From the NCBI RefSeq assembly GCF_004519305.1, contig NZ_SOZA01000016.1:1-64000 (forward strand): a stretch of 64,000 nt of DNA. Direction: 5' to 3'. Shown here piece after piece: positions 1-9,429 of the stretch; position 1 is the first letter of the stretch, and each line of letters starts with the position of its first letter. A program made the position numbers and the translations under genes. The notes beneath the pieces are model-generated. The model saw nothing but the letters and a program-made list of their open reading frames with translations, did not search any database and was not told where the DNA came from. The DNA is from Pseudomonas sp. RIT623. Its GTDB lineage: Bacteria > Pseudomonadota > Gammaproteobacteria > Pseudomonadales > Pseudomonadaceae.

Positions 1-50
1 GCGGCGCAAAAATACTGTGCGCTCCTACAGAGGGGCGCGTCGTGACTTTC

Positions 51-77
51 AGCCCCGCGTCCACACCGGGCTTTTTG
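51..77 (+). terminator. possible terminator of a gene left of the window
   Basis: AGCCC and GGGCT arms separated by about 12 nt are followed by TTTTT. The stem is short, with a possible bulge, so this is only a candidate end for an upstream gene outside the window. The rest of bases 1-272 shows no gene. Confidence 0.3.
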
Positions 78-272
78 CTCGTCGGCTATCTCACCGCCCA
101 CCCGCCAAGGGTGCGACAATTATTACCGTTCGTTGACGTGACTTCCCCACACCCACCCTGCGTCAAGACTTAGGTTCGGGGCAATCCTGGCCCCCGAACA
201 GCGCGATGCCAGCGTACCGTGCTGCGCATTTCTGGACTTTCAACCGTCCTATTACTTGAGGTAAGAAGCAAG

Positions 273-1916
273 ATGGCCAAGGCCGCCGATGTCGTTGTGC
301 AATGCCTGGAAAACGAAGGTGTCGAATATGTATTCGGCATCCCCGGCGAGGAAAACCTCGACCTGCTCGAGTCCCTGCGCAAATCGAAGATCAAGCTGGT
401 ACTGACCCGCCACGAGCAGTCCGCGGGCTTCATGGCAGCCACCTATGGTCGCCTGACCGGCAAGACCGGCGTCAGTCTGTCGACCCTCGGCCCCGGCGCG
501 ACCAACCTGGTGACCGCCAGCGCCTATGCCTACTTGGGCGGCATGCCGATGATGATGATTACCGGCCAGAAGCCGATCAAGAAGTCCAAGCAAGGCCGCT
601 TCCAGATCATCGATGTGTGCGGCATGATGGACCCCATCACCAAGTACACCCACCAGTTCGCTTCGGCCGACAACATCCCGGCACGCATGCGTGAAGCCTT
701 CCGTCTGGCCGAAGAAGAGAAGCCGGGTGCCGTGCACTTGGAACTGCCGGAAGACATCGCTGCCGAGCAGACCGACGCCCTGCCGATCCCGCGCAGCCTG
801 CACCGTCGCCCGCTGGCCGAGCACGTAGCCATCGAAGCAGCCGTCGAGAAGTTGAAGAACGCCCGTAACCCGATCTTGGTGATCGGTGCCGGTGCCAACC
901 GCAAGATGACCGCCAAGGTCCTCAAGCAACTGATCGACAAGACCGGCATCCCGTTCATCACCACCCAGATGGGTAAAGGCGTGGTCGATGAGCGTCACCC
1001 GCGCTTCCTGGGCAACGCCGCGCTGTCCTCGGGTGACTTCGTCCACCGCGCTGTTGAAGCCGCAGACCTGATCGTAAACATCGGTCACGACGTCATCGAG
1101 AAGCCACCATTCTTCATGGTTCGTGGCGGCACCGAAGTGATCCATGTGAGCTTCCGCTCGGCTGAGGTAGATGCCGTGTACTTCCCGCAGGTGGAAGTGA
1201 TCGGCGACATCGCCAACGCCGTCTGGCAGATCAGCGAAGCGCTGACCGACACCAGCCACTGGGACTTCACCCGCCTGATGGCCATCCGTGAAGCCAACGA
1301 AGCGCAGATCGCCGAAGGCGCCGACGACGACCGCTTCCCGGTCTACCCGCAGCGCATGGTTGCCGACATCCGTCGCGCCCTGCCGTCCGAAGGCATCGTC
1401 GCCCTGGACAACGGCATCTACAAGATCTGGTTCGCCCGCAACTACAAGGCGCACAAGCCCAACACCGTGCTGCTGGACAACGCGCTGGCGACCATGGGCG
1501 CCGGCCTGCCATCGGCCATGGCCTCGCACCTGGTCTACCCGGATCGCCCGGTGATCTCGGTCTGCGGCGACGGCGGTTTCATGATGAACAGCCAGGAGCT
1601 GGAAACGGCGGTACGCTTAGGGATGCACATCACCGTGGTGATCCTGCGTGACGACGGCTACGGCATGATCCGCTGGAAGCAGGCCAACATGGGCTTCACC
1701 GATTTCGGCCTGGACTACGGCAACCCGGACTTCGTCAAGTACGCCGAAGCCTACGGTGCCAATGGCCACCGCGTGGAGAGCGCAGAAGCCTTCCTGCCGC
1801 TGCTCGAGCACTGCATCAAGACTCCGGGCGTGCACGTGATCGACTGCCCGGTCGACTACAGCGAGAACGACCGCATCCTCAACAGCGAGCTGCGTGAGCG
1901 CGCGCTGGCGGTCTAA
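273..1916 (+). CDS. acetolactate synthase-family ThDP enzyme (stand-alone large subunit)
   Basis: A 547-residue thiamine-diphosphate enzyme of the acetolactate synthase/pyruvate oxidase family. This family condenses pyruvate-derived hydroxyethyl-ThDP with a second 2-oxo acid. Visible features are the N-terminal PYR domain with catalytic Glu48 in TRHEQSAGFMA, the LGPGATN loop, a central domain with VIGAGANRK, and the C-terminal PP domain with the ThDP/Mg motif CGDGGFMMNSQEL. The ATG at 273 is preferred over the in-frame ATG at 219: it follows a GAGGTAAGAAG ribosome-binding region and begins with the family-typical MAKAADVVVQCLE. No ilvN-type regulatory subunit gene is adjacent, which suggests a catabolic AlsS-like or other ThDP enzyme rather than the biosynthetic IlvBN. 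The exact substrate is unproven. Confidence 0.85.
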   Translation: MAKAADVVVQCLENEGVEYVFGIPGEENLDLLESLRKSKIKLVLTRHEQSAGFMAATYGRLTGKTGVSLSTLGPGATNLVTASAYAYLGGMPMMMITGQKPIKKSKQGRFQIIDVCGMMDPITKYTHQFASADNIPARMREAFRLAEEEKPGAVHLELPEDIAAEQTDALPIPRSLHRRPLAEHVAIEAAVEKLKNARNPILVIGAGANRKMTAKVLKQLIDKTGIPFITTQMGKGVVDERHPRFLGNAALSSGDFVHRAVEAADLIVNIGHDVIEKPPFFMVRGGTEVIHVSFRSAEVDAVYFPQVEVIGDIANAVWQISEALTDTSHWDFTRLMAIREANEAQIAEGADDDRFPVYPQRMVADIRRALPSEGIVALDNGIYKIWFARNYKAHKPNTVLLDNALATMGAGLPSAMASHLVYPDRPVISVCGDGGFMMNSQELETAVRLGMHITVVILRDDGYGMIRWKQANMGFTDFGLDYGNPDFVKYAEAYGANGHRVESAEAFLPLLEHCIKTPGVHVIDCPVDYSENDRILNSELRERALAV

Positions 1917-1930
1917 ACCGTAGCACCCTC

Positions 1931-1994
1931 ATCGCGGGGCAAGCCTGCTCCCACGTTGTGCAAGATCAACGTGGGAGTGGGCTTGCCCCGCGAT
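1931..1994. repeat. REP-type inverted repeat
   Basis: Two 27-nt arms (1931-1957 and 1968-1994) are almost perfectly complementary and separated by about 10 nt. The core is GCGGGGCAAGCC...GGCTTGCCCCGC, and TTTTATT follows the right arm. It may end transcription of the upstream ThDP enzyme gene. The same family recurs at 26099-26158. Confidence 0.8.
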
Positions 1995-2079
1995 CGTTTT
2001 ATTGGCGCGGTGTATGCCTGCGCCGCTTTGCCCATGTGTTAGGGTGCACCCATATTTTGTTTCCTCAGGACACCCGCCC

Positions 2080-2634
2080 ATGCTCCCCGCGCTCAGCGAA
2101 AAAGAACTCGACCGCCTCGAAGACCTGCTGATCACCTACGGCAACGATTATTCGGTACTCAACCTCGCCGAGCTCAACGGTTTCTTCACTGCACTGGCCA
2201 GCTCCCCCAACAAGGTCAACCCTGAGCAGTGGCTGCCTTCTGTCGCCGGTGGCAAGGTGCCCAAGTTCAAGAAGCCCGCCCATGAAGAAGCCTATACCGC
2301 GCTGATGCTGCGTTATGCCAGCCAGGTGGCCGAAGAGTTGGCCACCGATCTCGAGGGCTTCGAACCGATGTTCGAAGAGGGCGAGAGTGAAGAGGGCCCG
2401 ACGATCATTCTCGAGGAGTGGTGCTTCGGCTACATGCGCGGCACGCAGGTAGCCGAGTGGAGCGAGCTGCCGCCAGAGCAGGATCGTTTGCTCAAGGCCA
2501 TTTCGCTGCATGGGCTGGAAGACAACTTCGAGCTGCTCGACTCGATGAGCTTCGATGAGCGCCAGGCCTGTGTACCGCTGGTGATCGAGGCGGCGCGGGG
2601 GTTGTACCAGTACCAGAAACAGCATCGGCATTGA
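2080..2634 (+). CDS. UPF0149 (YgfB/YecA-like) family protein
   Basis: A 184-residue acidic protein with a UPF0149-like N-terminus (LSEKELDRLEDLL, LNGFFTALASSP) and the family's glycine- and tryptophan-bearing segments (EEWCFGYMRG). The C-terminal SEC-C zinc motif of longer YecA proteins is absent. The ATG at 2080 follows a CAGGA site, while the upstream in-frame ATG at 2002 lies inside the REP/promoter region and adds an atypical tail. The molecular function of the family is poorly defined. The gene is monocistronic by spacing. Confidence 0.75.
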   Translation: MLPALSEKELDRLEDLLITYGNDYSVLNLAELNGFFTALASSPNKVNPEQWLPSVAGGKVPKFKKPAHEEAYTALMLRYASQVAEELATDLEGFEPMFEEGESEEGPTIILEEWCFGYMRGTQVAEWSELPPEQDRLLKAISLHGLEDNFELLDSMSFDERQACVPLVIEAARGLYQYQKQHRH

Positions 2635-2781
2635 TGGTGTCATCGGGGGCAAGCCTGTGATTGTGATTATTCCACTTGCCGAAATACTGGATTGCTCCCA
2701 GCACTGATTCTGCTGCCATTCGATCCAGTGCAGCATGTCCTCCAGCAGCGCCACTCCCGGCGCTGACCTGGAGCCCCGCAC

Positions 2782-3411
2782 ATGCCAAGCCCGATCAAGC
2801 TCTACAACTTCCCCAAGTCCGGCCACGCCCACCGTATCGAGCTGATGCTGTCACTGCTCGAACTGCCTACCGAGCTGGTACTCGTCGACCTGGCCAAGGG
2901 TGAACACAAGCAGCCCGAGTTCCTGGCCATCAACCCCTTCGGCCAGGTGCCGGTGATCGATGACAACGGCATCGTCATCGCTGACTCCAACGCCATCCTC
3001 GTCTATCTGGCCAAGGCCTATGGCGGCAAGCGCTGGTTGCCCGAGGATCCGGTCGGCGCCGCCCGTGTGCAGCGCTGGTTGTCGGTGGCGGCAGGCCCGC
3101 TGGCCTTCGGCCCGGCCGCCGCACGCCTGGTGACTGTATTCGGTGCCTCGTTCAACACCGACGAAGTGATTGGCCGCGCCCATACCCTGCTCAAGGTGAT
3201 CGACGCCGAACTGGCCAAGGGCCCGTTCCTGGTCGGTGACCAGGCGACCATCGCCGATATCGCCAACTACTCGTACATCGCCCACGCCCCCGAGGGCAAC
3301 GTGTCGCTGGAGCCGTACGCCAATGTGCGCGCCTGGCTGGCCCGGATCGAGGCGCTGCCGGGCTTCGTGCCGATGCCCCGCACCGTCATCGGTTTGCAGA
3401 CCACGCTCTGA
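2782..3411 (+). CDS. glutathione S-transferase family protein
   Basis: A 209-residue cytosolic GST. The N-terminal thioredoxin-like domain (about 1-80) has an [11 protein letters not shown] segment at the usual active-site position, the cis-Pro loop QVPVIDDNG and the glutathione gamma-Glu-binding [11 protein letters not shown]. The all-alpha domain follows, with [18 protein letters not shown] (N-capping box and hydrophobic staple, D at the usual place). A GGAG site sits 8 nt before the ATG. It lies 18 bp upstream of the PNPOx/FNR fusion gene, so the two are probably co-transcribed. Substrate unknown. Confidence 0.85.
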   Translation: MPSPIKLYNFPKSGHAHRIELMLSLLELPTELVLVDLAKGEHKQPEFLAINPFGQVPVIDDNGIVIADSNAILVYLAKAYGGKRWLPEDPVGAARVQRWLSVAAGPLAFGPAAARLVTVFGASFNTDEVIGRAHTLLKVIDAELAKGPFLVGDQATIADIANYSYIAHAPEGNVSLEPYANVRAWLARIEALPGFVPMPRTVIGLQTTL

Positions 3412-3429
3412 ACCCAGAGGAATGCCGCC

Positions 3430-5445
3430 ATGCGATCGCCCTGGCATGCAGGTGAAAAACGGCTGCAGGAGCAAGTCGGTGTTGCAGAGCGCATGGAGGT
3501 GTTCGGCCAGAAGGTCATCCGCGACTTCATGCCCGACCAGCATCGCGCGTTCTACCAGCAGTTGCCGTTCCTGGTGACCGCTGCCGTGGATGCCGCTGGC
3601 ACCCCTTGGGCGACGCTGCTCGAAGGCGCGGAAGGCTTCGTCAGCTCGCCCGATCCCCGGCAACTGCTGATAGGCGCCGAACCTGCCGCTGATGACCCGG
3701 CCACGCCGGGCCTGGTGGATGGCGGTGCCATTGGCTTGCTGGGGATCGAGCTGCATACCCGGCGACGCAACCGGCTCAATGGCCTGATCCGTCGGGCAGG
3801 CGCCGGTCAGCTGGCGGTGCTGGTCGAGCAGTCGTTCGGCAACTGCCCCCAGTACATCCAGCTGCGCGAATACACCCGCGTCGATGAACCGCCGCAAGCG
3901 CGTCGGGATTCATCGGCACTCGATGCCGCGTCCCGCGCCATGATCGAAAACGCCGACACCTTCTTTGTCGCCAGTTACGTCGAACAGGAAAACGGCCAAC
4001 GTGCCGTGGACGTGTCCCACCGCGGTGGCCGCCCCGGTTTCGTCAGGGTCGAAGGCAATCACCTGACCATTCCCGACTATGCCGGCAACCTGCATTTCAA
4101 TACCCTCGGCAACCTGCTGGTCAACCCGGTTGCCGGCCTGTTGTTCGTCGACTTCACCACGGGCGATGTGCTGCAGGTTTCAGGGCGCACCGAGGTGATT
4201 CTCGACAGCCCGCTGATCAGCGCTTTCGAGGGGGCCGAGCGCATCTGGACCCTGGACATCGAGCAGGTGGTGGTCCGCCCGGCTGCGGTGTCGCTGCGCT
4301 GGGCCTTCCAGGAGTACGCCCCCACCAGCCTGATGACCGGCACCTGGAGTGAAGCCCAAGAGCGCCTGCAACAGCGTGAGCGCCAGCGCCAATGGCTGAC
4401 CTGGCGTGTGCTGCGTATCGAGCAGGAAAGCCGTGATATCCGTTCGTTCTACCTGCAACCCGAGGAGGGTACGGCGGTGGCCTTCGCGCCCGGCCAGCAT
4501 ATTCCCGTGCGTCTGCAGGTTGATGGAGAGGCACCGCTGATCCGCACCTACAGCCTGTCCAGCGCGCCGTCCGATGGCCACCTGCGCATCAGCGTCAAGG
4601 CGCAGGGGCCTGCCTCACGCTACCTGCACCAGCAACTGAAGGTGGGCGACCCTTTGCAGGTGCGCCTGCCCATGGGCAGCTTCACCCTCGATCACACCAG
4701 CGACCGCCCCCTCGTGCTGGTTGGGGCGGGCGTCGGTATCACCCCGTTGATCGCCATGCTGCGCGAACAATTGGCCTTGGGGCTGGGGCGGCGCATCTAC
4801 CTGTTCCACGGTGGCCGTACGCTGGCCGACCTGCCGTTCCAGCACGAGCTTGCTGAACTCCAGCAACACGCCGGTGGCCTGCTGAGCATTCACCGCGCCC
4901 TGAGCCTGCCCGAACCCCAAGCCGTGCAGGGCCGCGACTATGCGTTCGCCAGCCGCCTGGGCATCGAACAGATCAAGGCCACTCTGCCATTGGACGACTA
5001 TGACTTCTACCTGTGTGGCCCGGCCAGCTTCACCCAGGATCTCTACGAGGGGCTGCGCACGGTGCATGTACCCGACGCCCGCATCCATGCCGAAGCCTTC
5101 GGCCCTTCGACCCTGCGCCGCCATACCGACGACAACCAGCCCACGCTGCAGCAACCGCCGCCCGCCAGCGAGCCGGTGCCGGTGTACTTCGCCAGCTCCG
5201 CCAAGGAGGCACGCTGGGCGCCCGGTGGCGGCACCTTACTGGAACTGGCGGAAAGCCGTGGCCTGTCGCCGGATTTCAGTTGCCGCGGTGGCTCCTGCGG
5301 CACCTGCAAGACCAAGCTGGTCAGCGGCCAGGTCCACTACCCGAATCCGCCCGCCGAACTGCCCGAGGCCGGTAGCGTGCTGATCTGCTGCGCGATTCCG
5401 GCCCAGGCCGAGGACGGCGCGCAAGCCGTGGTGCTGGAGCTCTAG
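3430..5445 (+). CDS. PNPOx-like / ferredoxin reductase / 2Fe-2S fusion oxidoreductase
   Basis: A 671-residue three-module flavoprotein. The N-terminal pyridoxamine-5-phosphate-oxidase-like FMN-binding region (about 1-310) contains two split-barrel-like stretches, around LPFLVTAAVDAAGTPWATLL and FFVASYVEQENGQRAVDVSH. An FNR module (about 320-560) has the FAD motif RTYSLSS (372-378) and the nucleotide motif GVGITPLIAML. A plant-type ferredoxin domain (about 585-671) has cluster ligands Cys618, Cys623, Cys626 and Cys653 or Cys654. This layout implies electron flow from NAD(P)H through FAD and 2Fe-2S, with the FMN barrel as possible acceptor. The physiological substrate is unknown. A GAGGAA site precedes the ATG. 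Confidence 0.85.
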   Translation: MRSPWHAGEKRLQEQVGVAERMEVFGQKVIRDFMPDQHRAFYQQLPFLVTAAVDAAGTPWATLLEGAEGFVSSPDPRQLLIGAEPAADDPATPGLVDGGAIGLLGIELHTRRRNRLNGLIRRAGAGQLAVLVEQSFGNCPQYIQLREYTRVDEPPQARRDSSALDAASRAMIENADTFFVASYVEQENGQRAVDVSHRGGRPGFVRVEGNHLTIPDYAGNLHFNTLGNLLVNPVAGLLFVDFTTGDVLQVSGRTEVILDSPLISAFEGAERIWTLDIEQVVVRPAAVSLRWAFQEYAPTSLMTGTWSEAQERLQQRERQRQWLTWRVLRIEQESRDIRSFYLQPEEGTAVAFAPGQHIPVRLQVDGEAPLIRTYSLSSAPSDGHLRISVKAQGPASRYLHQQLKVGDPLQVRLPMGSFTLDHTSDRPLVLVGAGVGITPLIAMLREQLALGLGRRIYLFHGGRTLADLPFQHELAELQQHAGGLLSIHRALSLPEPQAVQGRDYAFASRLGIEQIKATLPLDDYDFYLCGPASFTQDLYEGLRTVHVPDARIHAEAFGPSTLRRHTDDNQPTLQQPPPASEPVPVYFASSAKEARWAPGGGTLLELAESRGLSPDFSCRGGSCGTCKTKLVSGQVHYPNPPAELPEAGSVLICCAIPAQAEDGAQAVVLEL

Positions 5446-5491
5446 CGTGCGCACAGGGATAATCGCGCCACGACAACGCGTGGGGCGCGGC

Positions 5492-6391
5492 ATGGACCAG
5501 ATCCACCTGATGAAAGTGTTCGTGGCCGTCGGCGAGCTGGAAAGCTTCGCCGCCGCCGCCCGCCGCCTGGCCATCTCGCCAGCGGCGGTGACTCGCGCTG
5601 TCAGCGCCCTGGAGGAGCAGCTCGGGGTCAAGCTGCTGCAGCGCACCACCCGCAGCGTGCGCCTGACCGAGGCCGGCGGGCGCTATCTGGAAGACACCCG
5701 GCATATCCTCGCCAGCATTATCGAAGCCAACGAAGCCGCCGCCGGCATCAATGCCGCGCCCAAGGGCGACCTGGCGGTGACCGCGCCGATCCTGTTCGGC
5801 AAGAAGTTCGTCATGCCCTGCATCGTGCGCTACCTGCAGCAGTACCCCGAGGTGGACGTCTCGGCGTTCTTCCTCGACCGCGTGGTGAACCTGGTGGAGG
5901 AGGGCATGGACGTGGCCGTGCGCATCGGCCAGTTGCCCGACTCGGGCCTGAAGGCGCTGCGGGTGGGCAAGATGCGCCGGCTGCTGTGCGCCTCGCCCGA
6001 ATACCTGGAGCGTCATGGCACGCCGCGGCATCCCTCGGAGTTGCAGAAGCACGAGGTCATTGCCGCCGGGACGCTGTCACCTCGCACCGACTGGCGTTTC
6101 GGCGCCATCGACGACCCGACGCTGATCCGCATGAAGCCGCGCCTGACCGTGACCAGCAACGACGCCGCCATCGCCGCGGCCAGTGCCGGGCTGGGGATCG
6201 CCCGGCTGCTGTCGTACCAGGTGGCGGATGAGGTCGCGGCCGGGCGCTTGCAGGTGATCCTGGCCGAGTACGAGGAGGCGCCTTGGCCGATCCATATCCT
6301 GCATCGCGAGAGCAAGTACGGCTCGACCAAGGTGCGCACTTTCATCGACATGCTGGCCGAGCATCTGCGCAGCCATGCGCACCTGAGCTGA
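5492..6391 (+). CDS. LysR-family transcriptional regulator
   Basis: A 299-residue LysR-type regulator with an N-terminal winged HTH (about 1-60: MKVFVAVGELESFAAAARRLAISPAAVTRAVSALEEQLG) and a periplasmic-binding-like effector domain. This subgroup (LLQRTTRSVRLTEAG) often controls neighbouring oxidoreductase or GST genes. The ATG at 5492 gives the normal family length, and earlier in-frame codons would add a non-family tail. It lies 46 bp after the fusion oxidoreductase gene on the same strand, so it may be read through from it. The regulated genes are an inference. Confidence 0.85.
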   Translation: MDQIHLMKVFVAVGELESFAAAARRLAISPAAVTRAVSALEEQLGVKLLQRTTRSVRLTEAGGRYLEDTRHILASIIEANEAAAGINAAPKGDLAVTAPILFGKKFVMPCIVRYLQQYPEVDVSAFFLDRVVNLVEEGMDVAVRIGQLPDSGLKALRVGKMRRLLCASPEYLERHGTPRHPSELQKHEVIAAGTLSPRTDWRFGAIDDPTLIRMKPRLTVTSNDAAIAAASAGLGIARLLSYQVADEVAAGRLQVILAEYEEAPWPIHILHRESKYGSTKVRTFIDMLAEHLRSHAHLS

Positions 6392-6420
6392 CTCGATAAT
6401 GTCAGTCAGATAACGTGACA

Positions 6421-6539
6421 GGGGCCGCTTTGCGGCCCATCGCCGGCAAGCCGGCTCCTACAGGTAATGTGCAGGCTTGAGGAATTGCGCGGTGCCTGTA
6501 GGAGCCGGCTTGCCGGCGATGGGCTGCGTAGCAGCCCCA
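6421..6539. repeat. REP inverted pair
   Basis: Two REP units face each other. 6421-6464 (GGGGCCGCTTTGCGGCCC, then CGCCGGCAAGCCGGCTCCTACAGG) is mirrored at 6493-6539. The pair fills the space between the convergent LysR gene and the MocR gene. Confidence 0.85.
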
Positions 6540-6559
6540 TTGACGTAAACTGACTGATA

Positions 6560-7981
6560 TCAGCCTTGTCCCGCCTGCTGTGCGCATTCCGCCAGCGCTC
6601 TCAAACCGCCCATCACCTCCGGCGTAATCACCCGCCCAAGACACACCCGCAACCCCGTGCCACATTCCCCATCGGCAAAGAACATCCCGCTGTCGCCCAC
6701 CTTGCATCCGCGCTCGGCGGCAAGCCCTCGCAGCGCCGCCATATCCGTCCCTTCCGGCAATTCGAGCCAGTGGATGAATCCTCCATCGGGCGCTACATAC
6801 CGCGTCCCCGGCGCAAACTCCGAGCGCACCAGCGTTTCCATCACCTCGGCCTGCGCCGCCAGCCGCCCACGCAGCTTCGCGCAGTGCGCCTCCATGTACC
6901 CGCGCGCGATGAACTCGTCCAGCACCCGCTGGGCCAGGCTCGACACCGCCAGGTTACGCGAGAACAGCTGGGCCAGGATCGCGTCCCGATAACGCCCGGC
7001 CACGCACCAGCCCACCCGGTAGCCCGGCGCCACGGTCTTGGAGAACGACGAGCAGTAGATCGTCTGCCCGGTCGCGTCGTAGTGCTTGATCGCCTTCGGG
7101 CGCTGCGCCTCGTCCACCAGGTCGAAGAAGATATCGTCCTCGATGATCGGCACATCCGCCGCCTGCGCCAGGCGCGAAAGCTCGGCCCGCGCCGCGTCGG
7201 GCATGATGAAGCCGCGAGGGTTCTGCAGCGTCGGGTTGAGGAAGACCACATCGACCTTCTTGCGTTTCAGCGCCCATGCCAGGTGGTCGAGGTCCATGCC
7301 GCTGCCTGCGTGGGTACGCATGGGCAGGGCGCGCATCCCCAGGCGTTCGATGGTCTGCAGGATGCCGTAGTAGGTGGGGGTCTCGATGGCCACCGTAGCG
7401 CCCGGCCGGGCCACGGCCTCGAGTGCAAGCTCCAGGGCCACGGTGTCGCCCGAGGTCACCAGGATTTCATCCGGGCCGCAGGCCACGCCGCGCTGCAGCA
7501 TCAACCCGGCGATACGTCGGCGCAGCGAGGCCAGGCCAGGCGGGGCGATCAAGCCGGCCAGCGGCTGATCGGCCTTGCTGGCCAGGGTCGTCAGGCATTT
7601 GTTCAGCAGCACCTGGGGCGTGAGTTCGTCATGCAGCACCGCCGAGCTCAACGACAACCCGCCGTTGCTGGCCGCCTGGGCGAGCATGGTGACCACCGCG
7701 TGGTTGACGTTGACGCTGACACTGGCGAGATCAAAGCCCTGCACCTGGGCCGCGCCCTTGGCGACGAAATAGCCCACCCGGGGCGTGGCCTGCACATAGG
7801 CATTGGCCTCCAGCTCCGCCAGGGCCCGTTGCACCGTGGCCAGGCTGCTGTCGAACAGCCGCGCCAGCTCGCGCACCGACGGCAGTTGCGTGCCGGTGGG
7901 CCATTCGCCGCTGTCGATCTGGCGCAGCAGCCAGGTGTTGACGGTGTGCCAGCGTTTGTCGGGCTTGGGGGTGCTGTTCAT
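6560..7981 (-). CDS. MocR-family (GntR/aminotransferase) regulator
   Basis: A 473-residue MocR-type protein. A GntR winged HTH (about 8-75: GTQLPSVRELARLFDSSLATVQRALAELE) is joined to a fold-type-I aminotransferase-like domain with the PLP-lysine segment SSFSKTVAPGYRVGW. Such proteins sense PLP or amino compounds and regulate transport or metabolism genes. The start is the ATG at 7981 (MNSTPKPDKRW). The frame stays open far upstream, but that part is antisense-free overlap with the permease gene and not family-like. It lies 17 bp downstream of the LctP-family permease on the same strand, so it is likely cotranscribed and may regulate it. Confidence 0.88.
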   Translation of the reverse strand: MNSTPKPDKRWHTVNTWLLRQIDSGEWPTGTQLPSVRELARLFDSSLATVQRALAELEANAYVQATPRVGYFVAKGAAQVQGFDLASVSVNVNHAVVTMLAQAASNGGLSLSSAVLHDELTPQVLLNKCLTTLASKADQPLAGLIAPPGLASLRRRIAGLMLQRGVACGPDEILVTSGDTVALELALEAVARPGATVAIETPTYYGILQTIERLGMRALPMRTHAGSGMDLDHLAWALKRKKVDVVFLNPTLQNPRGFIMPDAARAELSRLAQAADVPIIEDDIFFDLVDEAQRPKAIKHYDATGQTIYCSSFSKTVAPGYRVGWCVAGRYRDAILAQLFSRNLAVSSLAQRVLDEFIARGYMEAHCAKLRGRLAAQAEVMETLVRSEFAPGTRYVAPDGGFIHWLELPEGTDMAALRGLAAERGCKVGDSGMFFADGECGTGLRVCLGRVITPEVMGGLRALAECAQQAGQG

Positions 7982-7998
7982 GGGGGCCGTGTGTCGTG

Positions 7999-9429
7999 TC
8001 AGGCGGGGGCTCCGCAAAGGTAGAGCAAAACCACGCCGGTTGCAGCCACGATGACGATGTTCACCAGCACCAGGGCGAAGCCGAAGCGGATCAGCCCGTG
8101 CTCTTCCTCGCGGTTGGCCCCGGCCAGCCCGATGATCAGCGACAGGATCGACAGCGAGCCCAGCGCGCCATGCCCGGCGGCGCTGTTGACCATCGCCGCC
8201 AGCCACGGGCCGTGGACCGTGGACAGCGCCGCGATGGAGGGCATCACCAGGGTGTTGCCGCCGACATTGGAGCCTGTGACATAGCCGGCCAACCCCGCCA
8301 GCAGCGACACCGTCGAGGCCAGCGACACCCCGGACAGCGCCTGCAACGCCCGCTGTGCCTCGACCAGGAAGCCGGCCTTGACCATCACCTGGGACAGCAG
8401 CAGGAACAGGAAGATCGTCGCCACCGGGAACCGTGCCCGAGTGACCAGCGCCTGCCACGGGAAGCCCGCGCCCTGGCGGCCGGCCATCATCAGCACCACC
8501 AGCAGCAAGGCCAGCCCCGGCGAAGCCAGCGGCTTCCACGACACATTGGCGCCGTGCACCACCCACAGCCCGTCCCAGCCCGACGACAGGAACAACGCCC
8601 GCGACGCGATGATCACCGCCAACAGGGCCAGGTAAGGCCACGCGGCCTGCGGCCAGCGCACCAGTGCCCCGCGCCGCGCCCAGGAGATACCCAGGCCGAC
8701 CGCGGCCACCGCCAGCCCGGCCAGCACACCCGAGGCCTCCGGCCCGATCCAGCGGTTGACCGCATACAGCACTGTGCTGAACAGCAGCGAGATCAATCCC
8801 AGCCCGAGCCATGCCCGTACACTGCGAACACCCGCCAGGCCCAACGCCACGGCGGCCAGGCAGAGGAACACCGGAGCGCTCATCAATGCCGAATGGCTGC
8901 CCAGCTCCTGCGCCGGCACATGCGCCAGCAACGCGCCGATTACCGTCGCCAGCCCGAGCGTGCCCCAAGGCATCACCACCATGCCGGCCAACGCCATCTT
9001 CATGCCCACCTGGCGCGAGAACAGCCCCATCAACAGCGGCACGGTAGCGATCAGCGACACCCCGAACCCGGTCATCGCCTCCAGCAGCGGCGCCAGGCCC
9101 AGCACGATGAAGATCACCTGCATCGGCGGCGTCCAGCCCAGCTCGCGCACCCAGGCGCCAATCGCCTGCGGCGCGCCGGCCCGCTCGACCAGGATGACGA
9201 AGGCCAGGCCCGGGACGATCACACAGGCGGTACTGAGGAACAGGATCAGCGTGTCTTGCAGGATCGCGCCGGACACCTCCGTCGACAGCGGCTGCGCGGC
9301 GCCCAGGCCCCACAGCAGCAAGACACCGGCCACGCCGGCCAGCGCGGCCTGTACGGGCGGACGGCGCAGCAGCAGGATCAGGGCGATCACCAGGCCTATG
9401 GGGGACATTTGCAGCAGCAGGGCAGCCAT
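7999..9429 (-). CDS. L-lactate permease (LctP) family transporter
   Basis: A 476-residue polytopic inner-membrane protein with about a dozen hydrophobic segments. It carries LctP-family signatures such as GLAPLLEAMTGFGVSLIATVPLL and, near the C-terminus, TGSNVGGNTLVMPSIAALS. It is shorter than E. coli LldP (about 550). The start at 9429 (MAALLLQMSPIG) has an AAGGAA site about 8 nt upstream. The in-frame ATG at 9450 has none. The substrate could be lactate, glycolate or another 2-hydroxy or organic acid. The adjacent MocR gene hints at an amine- or amino-acid-linked signal. Confidence 0.8.
   Translation of the reverse strand: MAALLLQMSPIGLVIALILLLRRPPVQAALAGVAGVLLLWGLGAAQPLSTEVSGAILQDTLILFLSTACVIVPGLAFVILVERAGAPQAIGAWVRELGWTPPMQVIFIVLGLAPLLEAMTGFGVSLIATVPLLMGLFSRQVGMKMALAGMVVMPWGTLGLATVIGALLAHVPAQELGSHSALMSAPVFLCLAAVALGLAGVRSVRAWLGLGLISLLFSTVLYAVNRWIGPEASGVLAGLAVAAVGLGISWARRGALVRWPQAAWPYLALLAVIIASRALFLSSGWDGLWVVHGANVSWKPLASPGLALLLVVLMMAGRQGAGFPWQALVTRARFPVATIFLFLLLSQVMVKAGFLVEAQRALQALSGVSLASTVSLLAGLAGYVTGSNVGGNTLVMPSIAALSTVHGPWLAAMVNSAAGHGALGSLSILSLIIGLAGANREEEHGLIRFGFALVLVNIVIVAATGVVLLYLCGAPA

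Noticed and set aside
219..272. Upstream in-frame ATG for the acetolactate synthase-family gene
   Set aside because: The ATG at 273 has a ribosome site and the family N-terminus; the extra 18 residues are not family-like.
7982..9313. 444-codon N-terminal extension of the MocR reading frame
   Set aside because: It overlaps the permease gene out of frame and is Gly/Ala/Arg-rich. The MocR HTH begins normally after the ATG at 7981.
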